Shown one piece after another: positions 7,722 to 16,699 of a stretch of 64,000 bases of DNA (the first letter of the stretch is position 1; every line of letters starts with the position of its first letter). The stretch lies in NCBI GenBank assembly GCA_910589025.1, contig CAJURM010000011.1:1-64000 (forward strand). The letters are read 5' to 3'. The stretch comes from an uncultured Odoribacter sp. GTDB taxonomy: Bacteria; Bacteroidota; Bacteroidia; Bacteroidales; Marinifilaceae. The notes under the pieces are model-generated. The model was not told the origin of the DNA. It did no database searches and saw nothing but the letters and a program-made list of their open reading frames with translations. Made by a program: the position numbers and the translations under genes.

Positions 7722-8489
7722 TTAATTATTTTTATCCATTAATTCTTTAGCCAGATTCAGATAATTTACCGCTCCCCGACTTTCAGCGTCATACAGAATT
7801 ACCGGCTGGCCGTAACTCGGTGCTTCCGCCAGTTTGATATTACGCTGAATCAGTGTACTAAATACCATATCTTCAAAATGTTTCTTCACTTCCGAAGCCA
7901 CCTGTTTAGACAAACGCAGACGGTCATCATACATCGTCAGCACAAATCCTTCGATTTCCAGCTCCGGATTAAGGCGTTTCTGAATAATCTTGATGGTATT
8001 CAACAACTTCCCTAACCCTTCCAAAGCCAGGTATTCACACTGCACCGGAATAATCACGGAATCGGCTGCCGTCAGAGAATTTACCGTAATCAACCCCAAA
8101 GAAGGGGAACAATCAATCAGAATATAATCATACTCCTCCTTTACGCCATCCAGAATCTTCGACAACACCTTCTCCCGCTCCTCAAAATTCAGCATCTCCA
8201 GTTCCGCTCCTACCAAGTCAATATTAGACGGAAGTAAAAACAAATCTTCGATCTCTGTCTTCAATATCGCTTTTTTCGGCTCCAATCCATCCACTATACA
8301 CTCATAAATCGTCGCATTGTCCAACTCCTTCAATTCATATCCCAATCCCGAAGTTGCATTTCCCTGCGGATCAGCATCCACCAACAAGACTTTTTTTTCC
8401 AGCACAGCCAGACTCGCCGCCAGATTAACGGACGTTGTCGTCTTTCCCACCCCTCCTTTTTGATTTGCAATAGCAATAATTTTAGCCAT
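7722..8489 (-). CDS. parA: Chromosome partitioning ATPase ParA
   Basis: 255 aa, the length of Soj/ParA chromosomal proteins. The deviant Walker A motif KGGVGKTT is near residues 10-17, with VDADPQGNAT (switch I) and YILIDCSPSLG (Walker B) following. It works with ParB to segregate replication origins. It is first in the strand parA-parB-DUF5683-mltD. The upstream bases 8490-8745 (256 bp, divergent to the BatA-type gene) carry AT-rich sequence with an imperfect ACCA...TGGT repeat at about 8507-8527 but no clear -7 element. Confidence 0.96.
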   Translation of the reverse strand: MAKIIAIANQKGGVGKTTTSVNLAASLAVLEKKVLLVDADPQGNATSGLGYELKELDNATIYECIVDGLEPKKAILKTEIEDLFLLPSNIDLVGAELEMLNFEEREKVLSKILDGVKEEYDYILIDCSPSLGLITVNSLTAADSVIIPVQCEYLALEGLGKLLNTIKIIQKRLNPELEIEGFVLTMYDDRLRLSKQVASEVKKHFEDMVFSTLIQRNIKLAEAPSYGQPVILYDAESRGAVNYLNLAKELMDKNN

Positions 8490-8745
8490 AAATTACCATT
8501 TTACGATTGTGTGGTAAAAATACACATAAAAACCAAACCACACCTGTTTTTACTCAATTTTTTAATAACAATCCCGGCTTTTTTATTAACATCCGGGCTT
8601 TATGAATTGACTACCAGAACTTAGTCGTTTCCCCCGTTCCGGCGTATCTTTTCCCGGAAAGATTCCTCCGCGGCATACCGAACCCGCAGCATCTGAAATT
8701 TAAAATTAATTACTACTTTTACAACGGTAAAAATAGAATTAAAAT

Positions 8746-10788
8746 ATGCCTGGTATCATTCATTTCCTGCATCCGGAATTCCTGTACGGACTGACCGTAC
8801 TGATCCTACCCGTTATCCTGCATTTTTTCAGTTTCAAAAAATATAAAAAAGTATATTTCAGCAACTTCAATTTTCTCCAATCTTTACAACAACAGAGAAA
8901 AAACAGTTCCCGTCTGAAAAACCTCCTGCTGCTGCTCATGCGGCTGCTGGCACTCGGAGCCATTGTCACGGCTTTTGCATGCCCCTATATCGCGCCCCGC
9001 CAGACACTGGTAACCCCCTCCGAAAAGAGCCAGGTTGTCATATATGCGGACAACTCGTTTTCCATGTCCAACACCGGCACCCACAGTTCATTGCTGGAAG
9101 AGGCCAAGAAACACCTGTTCGACATTCTGAACACTTATCCGGCAGGAACGACTTTTTTCCTTCTCACCAACGACAACCAGGACCTCCCTGCCCTTTCCAA
9201 GGAAGAGACCATCAACGCCATCTCCGCACTTAAGGTCACCCCCCATACCCGGACCTTGTCCGAAATCTTCCGGACAGCCCGGGAACTGAGCCGTGACAAA
9301 AAAACAACCCTGTTTCTCCTTTCCGACTTCCAGTCCGTCAATTGCGATTTTCAGCAGATTACTGCAGATACACTGACCGACCCGGTCTTCCTTATCCTCC
9401 AACCTGAAAACACAAACAACCTGTACATCAAAGATGTTCAGTTCAACCAGGTTTTTCACCAGAAAAACCAGAACGACAAAATCACCGTCACCCTTGTCAA
9501 CTCTTCCGACAAAGACGTTCACAATGTCCCGGTAAGCCTGACCATCAACGGAAAGAAAAAGAACGTTACCAAAACCCACATTCCGGCACAGGGAGAACAA
9601 ACCCTTGAAATGAATTACCTGAATACAGAGAACGGATTTTACAAAGGCACGGTTGAAATCACCGACATCCCGGTGGTCTTCGATAACAAATTCTTTTTCA
9701 GCTATAATATACAGGATAAAATCAACATCCTGTGTATCGAACAGAAAGACCACCTGCCCTACTTTGAAAAACTGTTTTCCGACACAACCGCTTTCCGGTT
9801 CAACACACTCAACATCAACCAGACAGCCAACTTAAGACTGAACGAATACAATCTGGTGATCCTTGACCGCATAGAACAATACAGTTCTGGTTTCAGCAGT
9901 GCCATAGAAAACTATCTCAAAGAAGGCGGAAATGTCTTCATTCTGCCGGGCGGACAACGCTCTGTCAACCTACTCAACAGCCTGCTCGCCAAACTGCATG
10001 CCCCCCAGTTCAGCCTGCCCGACAGCGCCACCACCATTGCCCGGATGGAAGAACAAGCCGCCCTGTTTAAAGATGTTTTTGAAAAACAGGAAACCCATAC
10101 CGCTTTGCCCTATGTGAAGAAATTTTATCCCATCCATACCCTTCCCGGCACCGAAAAACTGCTGACCGACAAAAAAGGAAACACCCTGTTGGCCGCTCAG
10201 CGTTCCGGACAAGGCAATCTGTATCTCTCCGCATTCAGTTACGAACCGAAAAACAGCGATATGGTCTATCACCCGATTTTTGTCCCCGTGATGGTCAACA
10301 TGTCCTGCAACATGAATTCGAATCTGAACAGTTCCTGGTTCCTCAATTCCGACAACCCCGTTTACATCGCACGACAGGGAACAGACACGGATTCCCGGCT
10401 CGTTGTCCGGAATGAAGACAACACCCTGGAATTTATTCCCGAAATCCGGAAAGACTTCAGCGGGAATCTGGTCATGGTCAACACAACTGACCTGAAAGAA
10501 GCAGGGCTGTACAATGTCTTCAGCAACGGCACACTCGTAGATGTGATTGCCTGCAATTACGACCGTAAGGAATCCCGGATGCAATTCTGTAACGGGCAGG
10601 AAATACAAAAGCACTTCCCCCAAGCCAGGGTCGAAAGCATCAGAAGTACACAGTTCGACCACAACAGCGAACTGGTAAAAGAGATTGTCCTGCAAGACAA
10701 CAACCACTACATCGCCGTATGGTTCATCCTCTTAGCCATCCTCGCCGTATTGCTCGAACAATGGATATGGAAAAGAAAACTCACGTAA
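8746..10788 (+). CDS. BatA-type membrane protein with vWA domain
   Basis: 680 aa. The N-terminus (MPGIIHFLHPEFLYGL, two hydrophobic segments within residues 1-85) is the BatA/aerotolerance-regulator N-terminal double-TM domain. A von Willebrand factor A-like domain follows, with the MIDAS signature DNSFSMS at ~105. A large periplasmic region includes a glutamine amidotransferase-like block (GGNVFILPGGQRS). A last TM segment (WFILLAILAVLLEQWIW) sits at the C-terminus. Related proteins occur in Bat operons, but this copy stands apart from batABCDE and no MoxR ATPase is in the window. The exact role is unknown. Confidence 0.82.
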   Translation: MPGIIHFLHPEFLYGLTVLILPVILHFFSFKKYKKVYFSNFNFLQSLQQQRKNSSRLKNLLLLLMRLLALGAIVTAFACPYIAPRQTLVTPSEKSQVVIYADNSFSMSNTGTHSSLLEEAKKHLFDILNTYPAGTTFFLLTNDNQDLPALSKEETINAISALKVTPHTRTLSEIFRTARELSRDKKTTLFLLSDFQSVNCDFQQITADTLTDPVFLILQPENTNNLYIKDVQFNQVFHQKNQNDKITVTLVNSSDKDVHNVPVSLTINGKKKNVTKTHIPAQGEQTLEMNYLNTENGFYKGTVEITDIPVVFDNKFFFSYNIQDKINILCIEQKDHLPYFEKLFSDTTAFRFNTLNINQTANLRLNEYNLVILDRIEQYSSGFSSAIENYLKEGGNVFILPGGQRSVNLLNSLLAKLHAPQFSLPDSATTIARMEEQAALFKDVFEKQETHTALPYVKKFYPIHTLPGTEKLLTDKKGNTLLAAQRSGQGNLYLSAFSYEPKNSDMVYHPIFVPVMVNMSCNMNSNLNSSWFLNSDNPVYIARQGTDTDSRLVVRNEDNTLEFIPEIRKDFSGNLVMVNTTDLKEAGLYNVFSNGTLVDVIACNYDRKESRMQFCNGQEIQKHFPQARVESIRSTQFDHNSELVKEIVLQDNNHYIAVWFILLAILAVLLEQWIWKRKLT

Positions 10789-10807
10789 TTCCCCGACACC
10801 ATTCAAT

Positions 10808-11533
10808 ATGATCACAGCTTCACAAATCATCACCGAATTAGAGAACTGCGGGAATGCGGAGAAAGCCGCCCATCTTTCCGGTTTCTTCAAAACCGGGAAA
10901 GGACAATACGGAGAAGGCGACCGCTTTCTGGGGGTCACCGTTCCCGAACAAAGGGCCGTTGCCAAAAAATATGCGGCGGCAGAACTTCCGGTACTGGAAC
11001 AATTATTGGCGTCTCCTTTCCACGAACAGCGGCTCACAGCTTTGCTGATTCTCGTACGGAAATATCAGAAAAGCAAAACAGCTCCGGAAAAGGAACAATA
11101 TATCCGTTTTTATCTGAGCCACACCCGTTTCATCAACAACTGGGACCTGGTCGACCTCTCCTGCTATGCCCTTCTGGGTCACTGGCTGCAAGACAAAGAG
11201 CGGTCATTGCTTTATGAACTGGCAGAGAGTACCAACCTTTGGGAACAGCGAATTGCCATTGTCAGTTGCATGCATTTCGTACGGCAAGGGGATTTCAAAG
11301 ACTGTCTTGCCATTGCAGACAAACTGCTGCTCCACCCCCACGACCTCATCCACAAGGCTACCGGATGGTTACTTCGGGAAACCGGGAAAAGAGACAAAGA
11401 CACCCTGGTGGCATTCCTGCAAGACCGCTATCTCCAGATGCCACGCACCATGTTAAGATATGCCATTGAACGCTTCCCGGAGGAGGAACGTAAAAAATGG
11501 ATGAAACGGGGAAACCTCAAAACGGGGAAATAA
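10808..11533 (+). CDS. DNA alkylation repair protein (AlkD-like)
   Basis: 241 aa, matching the AlkC/AlkD HEAT-repeat glycosylase family. Typical blocks are GVTVPEQRAVAKKY (residues ~43-56), INNWDLVDLS (~110), LWEQRIAIVSCM (~145) and DLIHKATGWLLRETGKRD (~180); Trp and Asp residues in these blocks line the DNA-binding cleft in AlkD. The predicted activity is excision of positively charged N3/N7-alkylated purines. It starts 19 bases after the BatA-type gene and runs in the same direction as the ABC-F and tilS genes, with gaps of 14-24 bases, suggesting co-transcription. Confidence 0.88.
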   Translation: MITASQIITELENCGNAEKAAHLSGFFKTGKGQYGEGDRFLGVTVPEQRAVAKKYAAAELPVLEQLLASPFHEQRLTALLILVRKYQKSKTAPEKEQYIRFYLSHTRFINNWDLVDLSCYALLGHWLQDKERSLLYELAESTNLWEQRIAIVSCMHFVRQGDFKDCLAIADKLLLHPHDLIHKATGWLLRETGKRDKDTLVAFLQDRYLQMPRTMLRYAIERFPEEERKKWMKRGNLKTGK

Positions 11534-11557
11534 ATACAGAACAAACAGCACACACGT

Positions 11558-13444
11558 ATGATCAGTTTTTTACAGGTAGAGAATCTCAGCAAACGTTTCG
11601 GAGAACAGCTATTGTTTGAAAACCTCTCTTTCGGTATCGGAAAAAACCAGAAAGTAGCACTCATTGCCAAAAACGGCATGGGAAAATCCACGCTGTTACA
11701 AATCATTGCAGGCAAAGACTCCCCCGAAAGCGGCAGCGTCATATTCCGCAACGACATCACCATAGGGTATCTGGAACAGACTCCCGACCTGAATCCCGAA
11801 AATACCATCTTCGAAGAGGTTTTCAGTTCCGATTCCCCTACGCTGAAAGTCATTAAAGAATATGAGAAAGCCATTGCGGACAATAACATCACTGCCCTGG
11901 AGACCCTGATCCCGCAAATGGAATCGCTGTCCGCCTGGGACTATGAAAACACCGTAAAACAGATTCTCTCCAAACTAAAAATCGATACTTACGACAAACC
12001 CGTCAAACACCTTTCCGGAGGACAAAAAAAGCGGGTAGGACTGGCCAAAGTACTCATCAGCAATCCGGATTTCCTGATACTGGATGAACCGACAAACCAC
12101 CTGGATACCGAAATGACGGAATGGCTGGAAGAGTATCTCACGGAATCCAATGCCACCCTGCTGATGGTGACCCACGACCGTTATTTTTTAGACCGCGTAT
12201 GCAACCAGATTATCGAAATTGACGATTTCGGACTCTACTCGTATACCGGCAACTACTCTTACTACCTGGAAAAACGGGAACAAAGAATAGAAAACCGCAA
12301 TGCCACCATCGACAAAGCCCGGAATCTGCTCCGCACCGAACAGGAATGGATGCGCCGCATGCCCCAGGCCCGCTCACACAAAGCACAATACCGCATTGAC
12401 AATTTTTATAAAATCAAAGCTATCGCCTCCCAGAGGACCGATGAAAAAAAACTGGAGTTAGACATCAAAGGCCAGCGGCTGGGAAAAAAAATCCTGGAGC
12501 TGGACCACGTCTGTAAAAATTTCGATTCCCACTGCCTGATCCGCGACTTCTCCTACAAATTCATCCGGGGAGAGAAAATCGGCATCATCGGGAAAAACGG
12601 TGTCGGCAAATCCACTTTTCTGAACATCATTACCCAAAACCTGGAACCCGATTCGGGAAAGATTGAAATCGGCGAAACCGTAGTATACGGCTACTACCAG
12701 CAATCGGGCATCCGTTTCAATGAAAGCGACCGGGTCATTGACATCGTCAAAAACATTGCGGAAAGGATTGATTTAGGCAACGGACAAGTCATGTCCGCCT
12801 CCCAGTTCCTCGAGTATTTCATGTTTACGGACAAACAGCAATACTCTTTGGTAGAAAAATTAAGCGGAGGGGAACGCAGAAGATTATACCTGCTCACCGT
12901 ATTGATGCGCAATCCGAATTTTCTGATACTCGACGAGCCGACCAACGACCTGGACATCGTGACGCTCAACGTATTGGAAGAATATCTGAAAAGTTTTAAA
13001 GGATGCCTGCTGCTGGTATCCCACGACCGTTTTTTCACAGATAAACTGGCGGACCACATTTTCGCCTTCGAAGGCGACGGGGTTATCAAAGATTTTCCGG
13101 GTAACTACACCCAATACAAGAACTGGAAAGAAGAAGAAGAGGAAAAAAAGAAAAAGGAACGGGCAACCTCCAAGCCCCTGTCCTCCGAAACGAAAAAAAA
13201 CAATCCTTCCCGCCAGGCTCCGGCAAAAACACGCCTGAGCTTTAAAGAAAAACAGGAATTTCAGTCCCTCGAAAAAGAAATAGAAGAACTGAACGCAGAA
13301 AAAAAACAACTGGAATCCGAACTAAGCCAGGGACAACTCTCCCCGGACGAACTGATAAAAAAATCAGAACGCATCGGCCGGGTCATTGACCTACTGGACG
13401 AAAAAGAGATGAGATGGCTTGAGCTCAGTGAACGAAGTAATTAA
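11558..13444 (+). CDS. ABC-F family ATP-binding protein (Uup-like)
   Basis: 628 aa, soluble, with two ABC cassettes and no membrane segments. Walker A motifs are AKNGMGKST and GKNGVGKST, signature motifs LSGGQKKR and LSGGERRR, and Walker B regions LILDEPTNHLD and LILDEPTNDLD. The linker between cassettes is basic. A Lys/Glu-rich C-terminal extension (~530-628) ending in a predicted coiled coil resembles the Uup-type DNA/ribosome-binding tail. ABC-F proteins act on the ribosome or in resolution of branched DNA; Uup-like is the best fit by C-terminal tail, but assignment within the family needs a tree. Confidence 0.9.
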   Translation: MISFLQVENLSKRFGEQLLFENLSFGIGKNQKVALIAKNGMGKSTLLQIIAGKDSPESGSVIFRNDITIGYLEQTPDLNPENTIFEEVFSSDSPTLKVIKEYEKAIADNNITALETLIPQMESLSAWDYENTVKQILSKLKIDTYDKPVKHLSGGQKKRVGLAKVLISNPDFLILDEPTNHLDTEMTEWLEEYLTESNATLLMVTHDRYFLDRVCNQIIEIDDFGLYSYTGNYSYYLEKREQRIENRNATIDKARNLLRTEQEWMRRMPQARSHKAQYRIDNFYKIKAIASQRTDEKKLELDIKGQRLGKKILELDHVCKNFDSHCLIRDFSYKFIRGEKIGIIGKNGVGKSTFLNIITQNLEPDSGKIEIGETVVYGYYQQSGIRFNESDRVIDIVKNIAERIDLGNGQVMSASQFLEYFMFTDKQQYSLVEKLSGGERRRLYLLTVLMRNPNFLILDEPTNDLDIVTLNVLEEYLKSFKGCLLLVSHDRFFTDKLADHIFAFEGDGVIKDFPGNYTQYKNWKEEEEEKKKKERATSKPLSSETKKNNPSRQAPAKTRLSFKEKQEFQSLEKEIEELNAEKKQLESELSQGQLSPDELIKKSERIGRVIDLLDEKEMRWLELSERSN

Positions 13445-13458
13445 AAACAACTCTGTTT

Positions 13459-14787
13459 ATGATACGGGAAACCATACAGGAGTTTCTGAAAAAAAACGGC
13501 ATTCCACAGGATGCCGGCTTTCTGATTGCCGTCAGCGGGGGGGCCGATTCCATCACATTACTGCATGCCTTCAAATACTTGAATCTGAAAATAGCCGCCC
13601 TGCACTGTAATTTCAATTTAAGAGGCAAGGAATCGAACATGGACGAACAATTCGTCAAACGCTTCTGTGACACTTACGGCATCGCCTTAAACGTGAAGCA
13701 TTTCGATACCCAAAGCTATGCCCGGGAAAAAGGCATCAGCATAGAAATGGCAGCACGCGAGCTCCGCTATGCGTGGTTTCGCGAAATGAAGCAGAAAAAA
13801 CGGATGGATTATATTGTAACGGGACACCAAGCCGACGACGTGGCCGAAACCCTCTTTATCAACCTGTGCCGGGGCACCGGAATAAAAGGAGTAAGCGGCA
13901 TCAAAGCCATAAACGGCGACATCCTGCGTCCGCTTCTTCCCTGTTCCCGGCAGGAAATCCTGCTTTACCTCGAACAACACCAGTTAGGCTACCGGAACGA
14001 TTCGTCCAACGATTCACTTGATTTTATGCGCAACATCATCCGGCATAAAATCCTCCCTGTATGCAAAGAGATTAATCCGTCATTTCTCCGCACCGTCCGT
14101 GACAATTGCCAGGCCTTCCGCGAAACCGAAAAACTGTATCTTTATGGTATAGCACAACTACGCAAAGAGATTGTGGAACATACAGCCGATGAAGTCCTGA
14201 TCCACATTGCCAGAACCATGAACTCTCCGGCGCCTTATACCCTGCTGTTTGAACTACTGCACCCCTACGGTTTCAACAAACACCAGGTATCCGACATCCT
14301 GCACAGTCACCTTGCCTCCCCCGGAAAAATGTTCCAAAGCAAAAATTACATGCTGACACGCGGACGCACCTATTGGAGGATTTTTAAGCCTGCCGAACAG
14401 CCGGAACTTCCCCTCTGCATTACAGAGCCCGGCACTTACCAGGTCGGACAGCAAAGCATCCGCATCGAACTCATGCCGCGGACAGCCCTTTCAACCATCC
14501 CCACCGACCCGCACATCGCCTGCCTGGATGCCGGAAAAATCAAATTTCCGCTATACATCCGCCACTGGGAAAAAGGAGACTTATTTTGCCCTTTAGGCAT
14601 GCACCAACTGAAAAAGAAACTCAGCGATTTTTTCAACGACCGGAAATTCACGGCCAAGCAAAAAGAAGAATGCCTGTTGCTCCTGTCCGAAAACAAAATT
14701 GCCTGGGTTATGGGTCACCGTCCGGACGACCGGTTCAAAATAACCTCATTCACCGAAACGATACTTCAAATCACATTATCCCCATAA
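13459..14787 (+). CDS. tilS: tRNA(Ile)-lysidine synthase TilS
   Basis: 442 aa. It converts C34 of tRNA-Ile(CAU) to lysidine so that AUA is read as Ile. The PP-loop ATP-binding motif SGGADS is at residues ~25-30, followed by ALHCNFNLRGKESNMDE and TGHQADDVAETLFINLCRGTGIKG, hallmarks of TilS. The C-terminal TilS substrate-binding domain is recognisable in HWEKGDLFCPLGM and KLSDFFNDRKF. It is last in the run beginning at 8746; a terminator follows directly after the stop codon. Confidence 0.95.
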   Translation: MIRETIQEFLKKNGIPQDAGFLIAVSGGADSITLLHAFKYLNLKIAALHCNFNLRGKESNMDEQFVKRFCDTYGIALNVKHFDTQSYAREKGISIEMAARELRYAWFREMKQKKRMDYIVTGHQADDVAETLFINLCRGTGIKGVSGIKAINGDILRPLLPCSRQEILLYLEQHQLGYRNDSSNDSLDFMRNIIRHKILPVCKEINPSFLRTVRDNCQAFRETEKLYLYGIAQLRKEIVEHTADEVLIHIARTMNSPAPYTLLFELLHPYGFNKHQVSDILHSHLASPGKMFQSKNYMLTRGRTYWRIFKPAEQPELPLCITEPGTYQVGQQSIRIELMPRTALSTIPTDPHIACLDAGKIKFPLYIRHWEKGDLFCPLGMHQLKKKLSDFFNDRKFTAKQKEECLLLLSENKIAWVMGHRPDDRFKITSFTETILQITLSP

Positions 14788-14811
14788 AAAAAGAGGCCGA
14801 AGCCTCTTTTT
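14788..14811 (+). terminator. Terminator after tilS
   Basis: AAAAAGAGGC, CGAA tetraloop, GCCTCTTTTT: a perfect 10-bp stem beginning right after the tilS stop codon. Confidence 0.9.
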
Positions 14812-15067
14812 AAACACACTAACAATAAATTTACTACACTTAACAAGCTATAATTTCTATAACTCAATGCAAAGATAAAACATTTAAAACGTTTGCGCGA
14901 ATATTTTACATGATTTTTTACAATTATTTCAAAAGAAACTTCCCTCTTTGCCATAGCGATTCAAACGGGAGCTTACAATCCGCTCTTCCCCTGTCTGTTT
15001 ATTCGGAAATTTCGGCAGCCGACCATTAAATTTTAACACAAAAGTTTCGCTTTAAAGTTTTTCTCTC
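14812..15067. other. Gene-free AT-rich spacer
   Basis: About 256 bases between the tilS terminator and the promoter of the small lipoprotein. I see no open frame, RNA fold or repeat that I can support. Confidence 0.5.
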
Positions 15068-15075
15068 TATATTTG
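15068..15075 (+). promoter_or_regulatory. -7 promoter element of the small lipoprotein gene
   Basis: TATATTTG, 23 bases before the ATG at 15099. It supports expression of the very short gene that follows. Confidence 0.55.
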
Positions 15076-15098
15076 TTGCTACGAAAATTTAAAATGCT

Positions 15099-15233
15099 AT
15101 GAAGAACAAGAAAGTTGTGATTTATATCCTGTTGGGAGTTCTGGCAGCCAGCCTGCTCGGTTCATGCGCCATTGACAAGAAATGTCCGGCTTATACGCAA
15201 GCGGATACGGAGCATGTAAATCCGGCGGTTTGA
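15099..15233 (+). CDS. Small lipoprotein, 44 aa, unknown function
   Basis: A short gene encoding a lipoprotein signal with a lipobox ending LLGSC (Cys23), then only ~21 mature residues that include the CPAY motif. The start codon is supported by a -7 promoter element 23 bases upstream and the stop by a hairpin terminator right after. Small lipoproteins ending in a Cys-Pro motif are common in Bacteroidota, but I know of no function. It stands alone between tilS and gapA. An independent transcript looks likely from the flanking signals. Confidence 0.7.
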   Translation: MKNKKVVIYILLGVLAASLLGSCAIDKKCPAYTQADTEHVNPAV

Positions 15234-15237
15234 TTGT

Positions 15238-15272
15238 AATCGTTTGAGTACTTTTTTCAAACGGTTTTGAAT
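15238..15272 (+). terminator. Terminator of the small lipoprotein gene
   Basis: ATCGTTTGA pairs with TCAAACGGT (one G-T pair) around a T-rich loop and is followed by TTT. It lies a few bases after the stop codon at 15233. Confidence 0.55.
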
Positions 15273-15303
15273 TTCAGATGCGATAAAATAACTCACATTG
15301 TTA

Positions 15304-15311
15304 TAAATTTG
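15304..15311 (+). promoter_or_regulatory. -7 promoter element of gapA
   Basis: TAAATTTG, 41 bases before the gapA ATG. Confidence 0.55.
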
Positions 15312-15351
15312 GACAAATTTTCAAAGTAAGTATAACTTAAAACACAACAAA

Positions 15352-16356
15352 ATGTCAAAAATTAAAGTTGGTATCAACGGATTCGGACGCATCGGACGTT
15401 TGGTATTCCGCGCAGCAATGGGAAGAAACGACATCGAAGTGGTTGGAATCAATGACCTGATCGATGTTGATTATATGGTTTATATGTTGAAATACGATAC
15501 GATGCACGGTCGTTTCAATGGAACGGTAGAAGCTAAAGACGGTAAATTGGTTGTAAACGGCCAGGCTATCCGCGTGACGGCAGAAAAAGATCCCGCCAAC
15601 CTGAAATGGAACGAAGTAGGTGCAGAATATGTAGTTGAATCAACCGGTCTTTTCCTGACCAAAGAAAAAGCAGAAGCCCACATCAAAGCCGGTGCAAAAC
15701 GCGTAGTGATGTCTGCTCCGTCAAAAGACGATACCCCTATGTTCGTAATGGGTGTAAACAACAAGAAATATGCAGGCGAAACCATCGTTTCCAACGCTTC
15801 TTGTACCACCAACTGTCTGGCTCCGCTGACCAAAGTTATCAACGATAAATTCGGTGTAATCGAAGGATTAATGACCACCGTTCACTCTACCACCGCAACA
15901 CAGAAAACGGTTGACGGTCCTTCCATGAAAGACTGGAGAGGCGGACGTGCCGCTGCCGGCAACATCATCCCGTCTTCAACCGGTGCTGCTAAAGCCGTAG
16001 GTAAAGTTATCCCGGAATTGAACGGAAAACTGACAGGTATGTCTTTCCGTGTTCCGACATTGGACGTATCTGTTGTTGACGTTACTTTCCGTTTGGAAAA
16101 AGAAGCCTCTTACGATGAAATCAAAGCTGCCATCAAAGAAGCCTCTGAAGGAGAAATGAAAGGTATCCTGGGATATACGGAAGACGAAGTTGTTTCTTCT
16201 GACTTCCTGGGAGATGCCCGCACTTCTATCTTCGATGCCAAAGCAGGTATCGCTTTAAACAAAAACTTCGTAAAATTAGTTTCCTGGTATGACAATGAAT
16301 GGGGATATTCCAACAAAGTGCTGGAATTAATCGTTCACATGAATACCGTGAAATAA
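15352..16356 (+). CDS. gapA: Glyceraldehyde-3-phosphate dehydrogenase, type I
   Basis: 334 aa, the standard length. It oxidises glyceraldehyde 3-phosphate to 1,3-bisphosphoglycerate in glycolysis. The N-terminal NAD-binding motif is INGFGRIGRL. The catalytic Cys151 lies in SNASCTTNCLAP, and the catalytic His is in the TVHSTTATQKTVDGPS block. The C-terminus WYDNEWGYSNKV is conserved. Codon use is biased to a narrow set, as expected for a highly expressed gene. It is monocistronic, with its own promoter and a strong terminator. Confidence 0.98.
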   Translation: MSKIKVGINGFGRIGRLVFRAAMGRNDIEVVGINDLIDVDYMVYMLKYDTMHGRFNGTVEAKDGKLVVNGQAIRVTAEKDPANLKWNEVGAEYVVESTGLFLTKEKAEAHIKAGAKRVVMSAPSKDDTPMFVMGVNNKKYAGETIVSNASCTTNCLAPLTKVINDKFGVIEGLMTTVHSTTATQKTVDGPSMKDWRGGRAAAGNIIPSSTGAAKAVGKVIPELNGKLTGMSFRVPTLDVSVVDVTFRLEKEASYDEIKAAIKEASEGEMKGILGYTEDEVVSSDFLGDARTSIFDAKAGIALNKNFVKLVSWYDNEWGYSNKVLELIVHMNTVK

Positions 16357-16379
16357 TTGTTTAAATTAGCTGATCAACG

Positions 16380-16408
16380 AAAAGGATGTCTGTGAAGACA
16401 TCCTTTTT
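16380..16408 (+). terminator. gapA terminator
   Basis: AAAAGGATGTC/GACATCCTTTT stem, loop TGTGAA, T run. Placed 23 bases after the stop codon. Confidence 0.92.
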
Positions 16409-16487
16409 CATTTTGTAAAATCAAGAAAAAGCATTTACTTTGTACTTAAAGTTTCAAACAAGTAGTTCAATTTTGAAGTAAATATCA

Positions 16488-16495
16488 TACATTTG
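16488..16495 (+). promoter_or_regulatory. -7 promoter element of the rod-shaped RNA
   Basis: TACATTTG. The predicted start lies near 16502, just before the long hairpin at 16514-16639. Confidence 0.5.
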
Positions 16496-16501
16496 CGTTA
16501 A

Positions 16502-16680
16502 CATTGTATCTCTCTGCAAAAATTTGACCGTTATTGTTTAGACGAGAAACAAATGTGCAACGCCTGCGCTGTATTGGATTGCAATACCAAAGCGTGGGCT
16601 TGCTTATTTTGTCTAAGGTCCGGTCAAATACCCTTGCAGAAAAATAAGTTAAGTCCACGCTTTTCTTATTATAATGCTAA
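16502..16680 (+). ncRNA. Rod-shaped RNA, candidate 6S RNA or long structured leader
   Basis: Bases 16514-16639 fold into one long imperfect hairpin. CTGCAA pairs with TTGCAG, ATTTGACCG with CGGTCAAAT, TTAGAC with GTCTAA. There is then an asymmetric internal bubble (~13 against 7 bases), followed by GCAA-GCC-CGCT pairing with AGCG-GGC-TTGC, and a cap GTATTG/CAATAC. A closing stem, a central bubble and a terminal stem-loop are the shape of 6S RNA, which binds the housekeeping RNA polymerase. A -7 promoter lies just upstream. No strong terminator follows, only AATAAG/CTTATT at about 16642-16672, so it could instead be the leader of the gene at 16700. The family assignment is inference. Confidence 0.5.
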
Positions 16681-16699
16681 ACATCCAAAATAACAGTAC

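Noticed and set aside
8490..8745. Search for parS near parAB
   Set aside because: No 16-bp palindrome resembling the GTT-CACGTG-AAC core was seen; only a weak ACCA/TGGT repeat occurs.
9088..9753. Long antisense frames inside the BatA-type gene and others (e.g. within nqrF, glyA, coaD/serine hydrolase)
   Set aside because: They are shadows created by codon bias of the true genes; the true genes have full domain matches.
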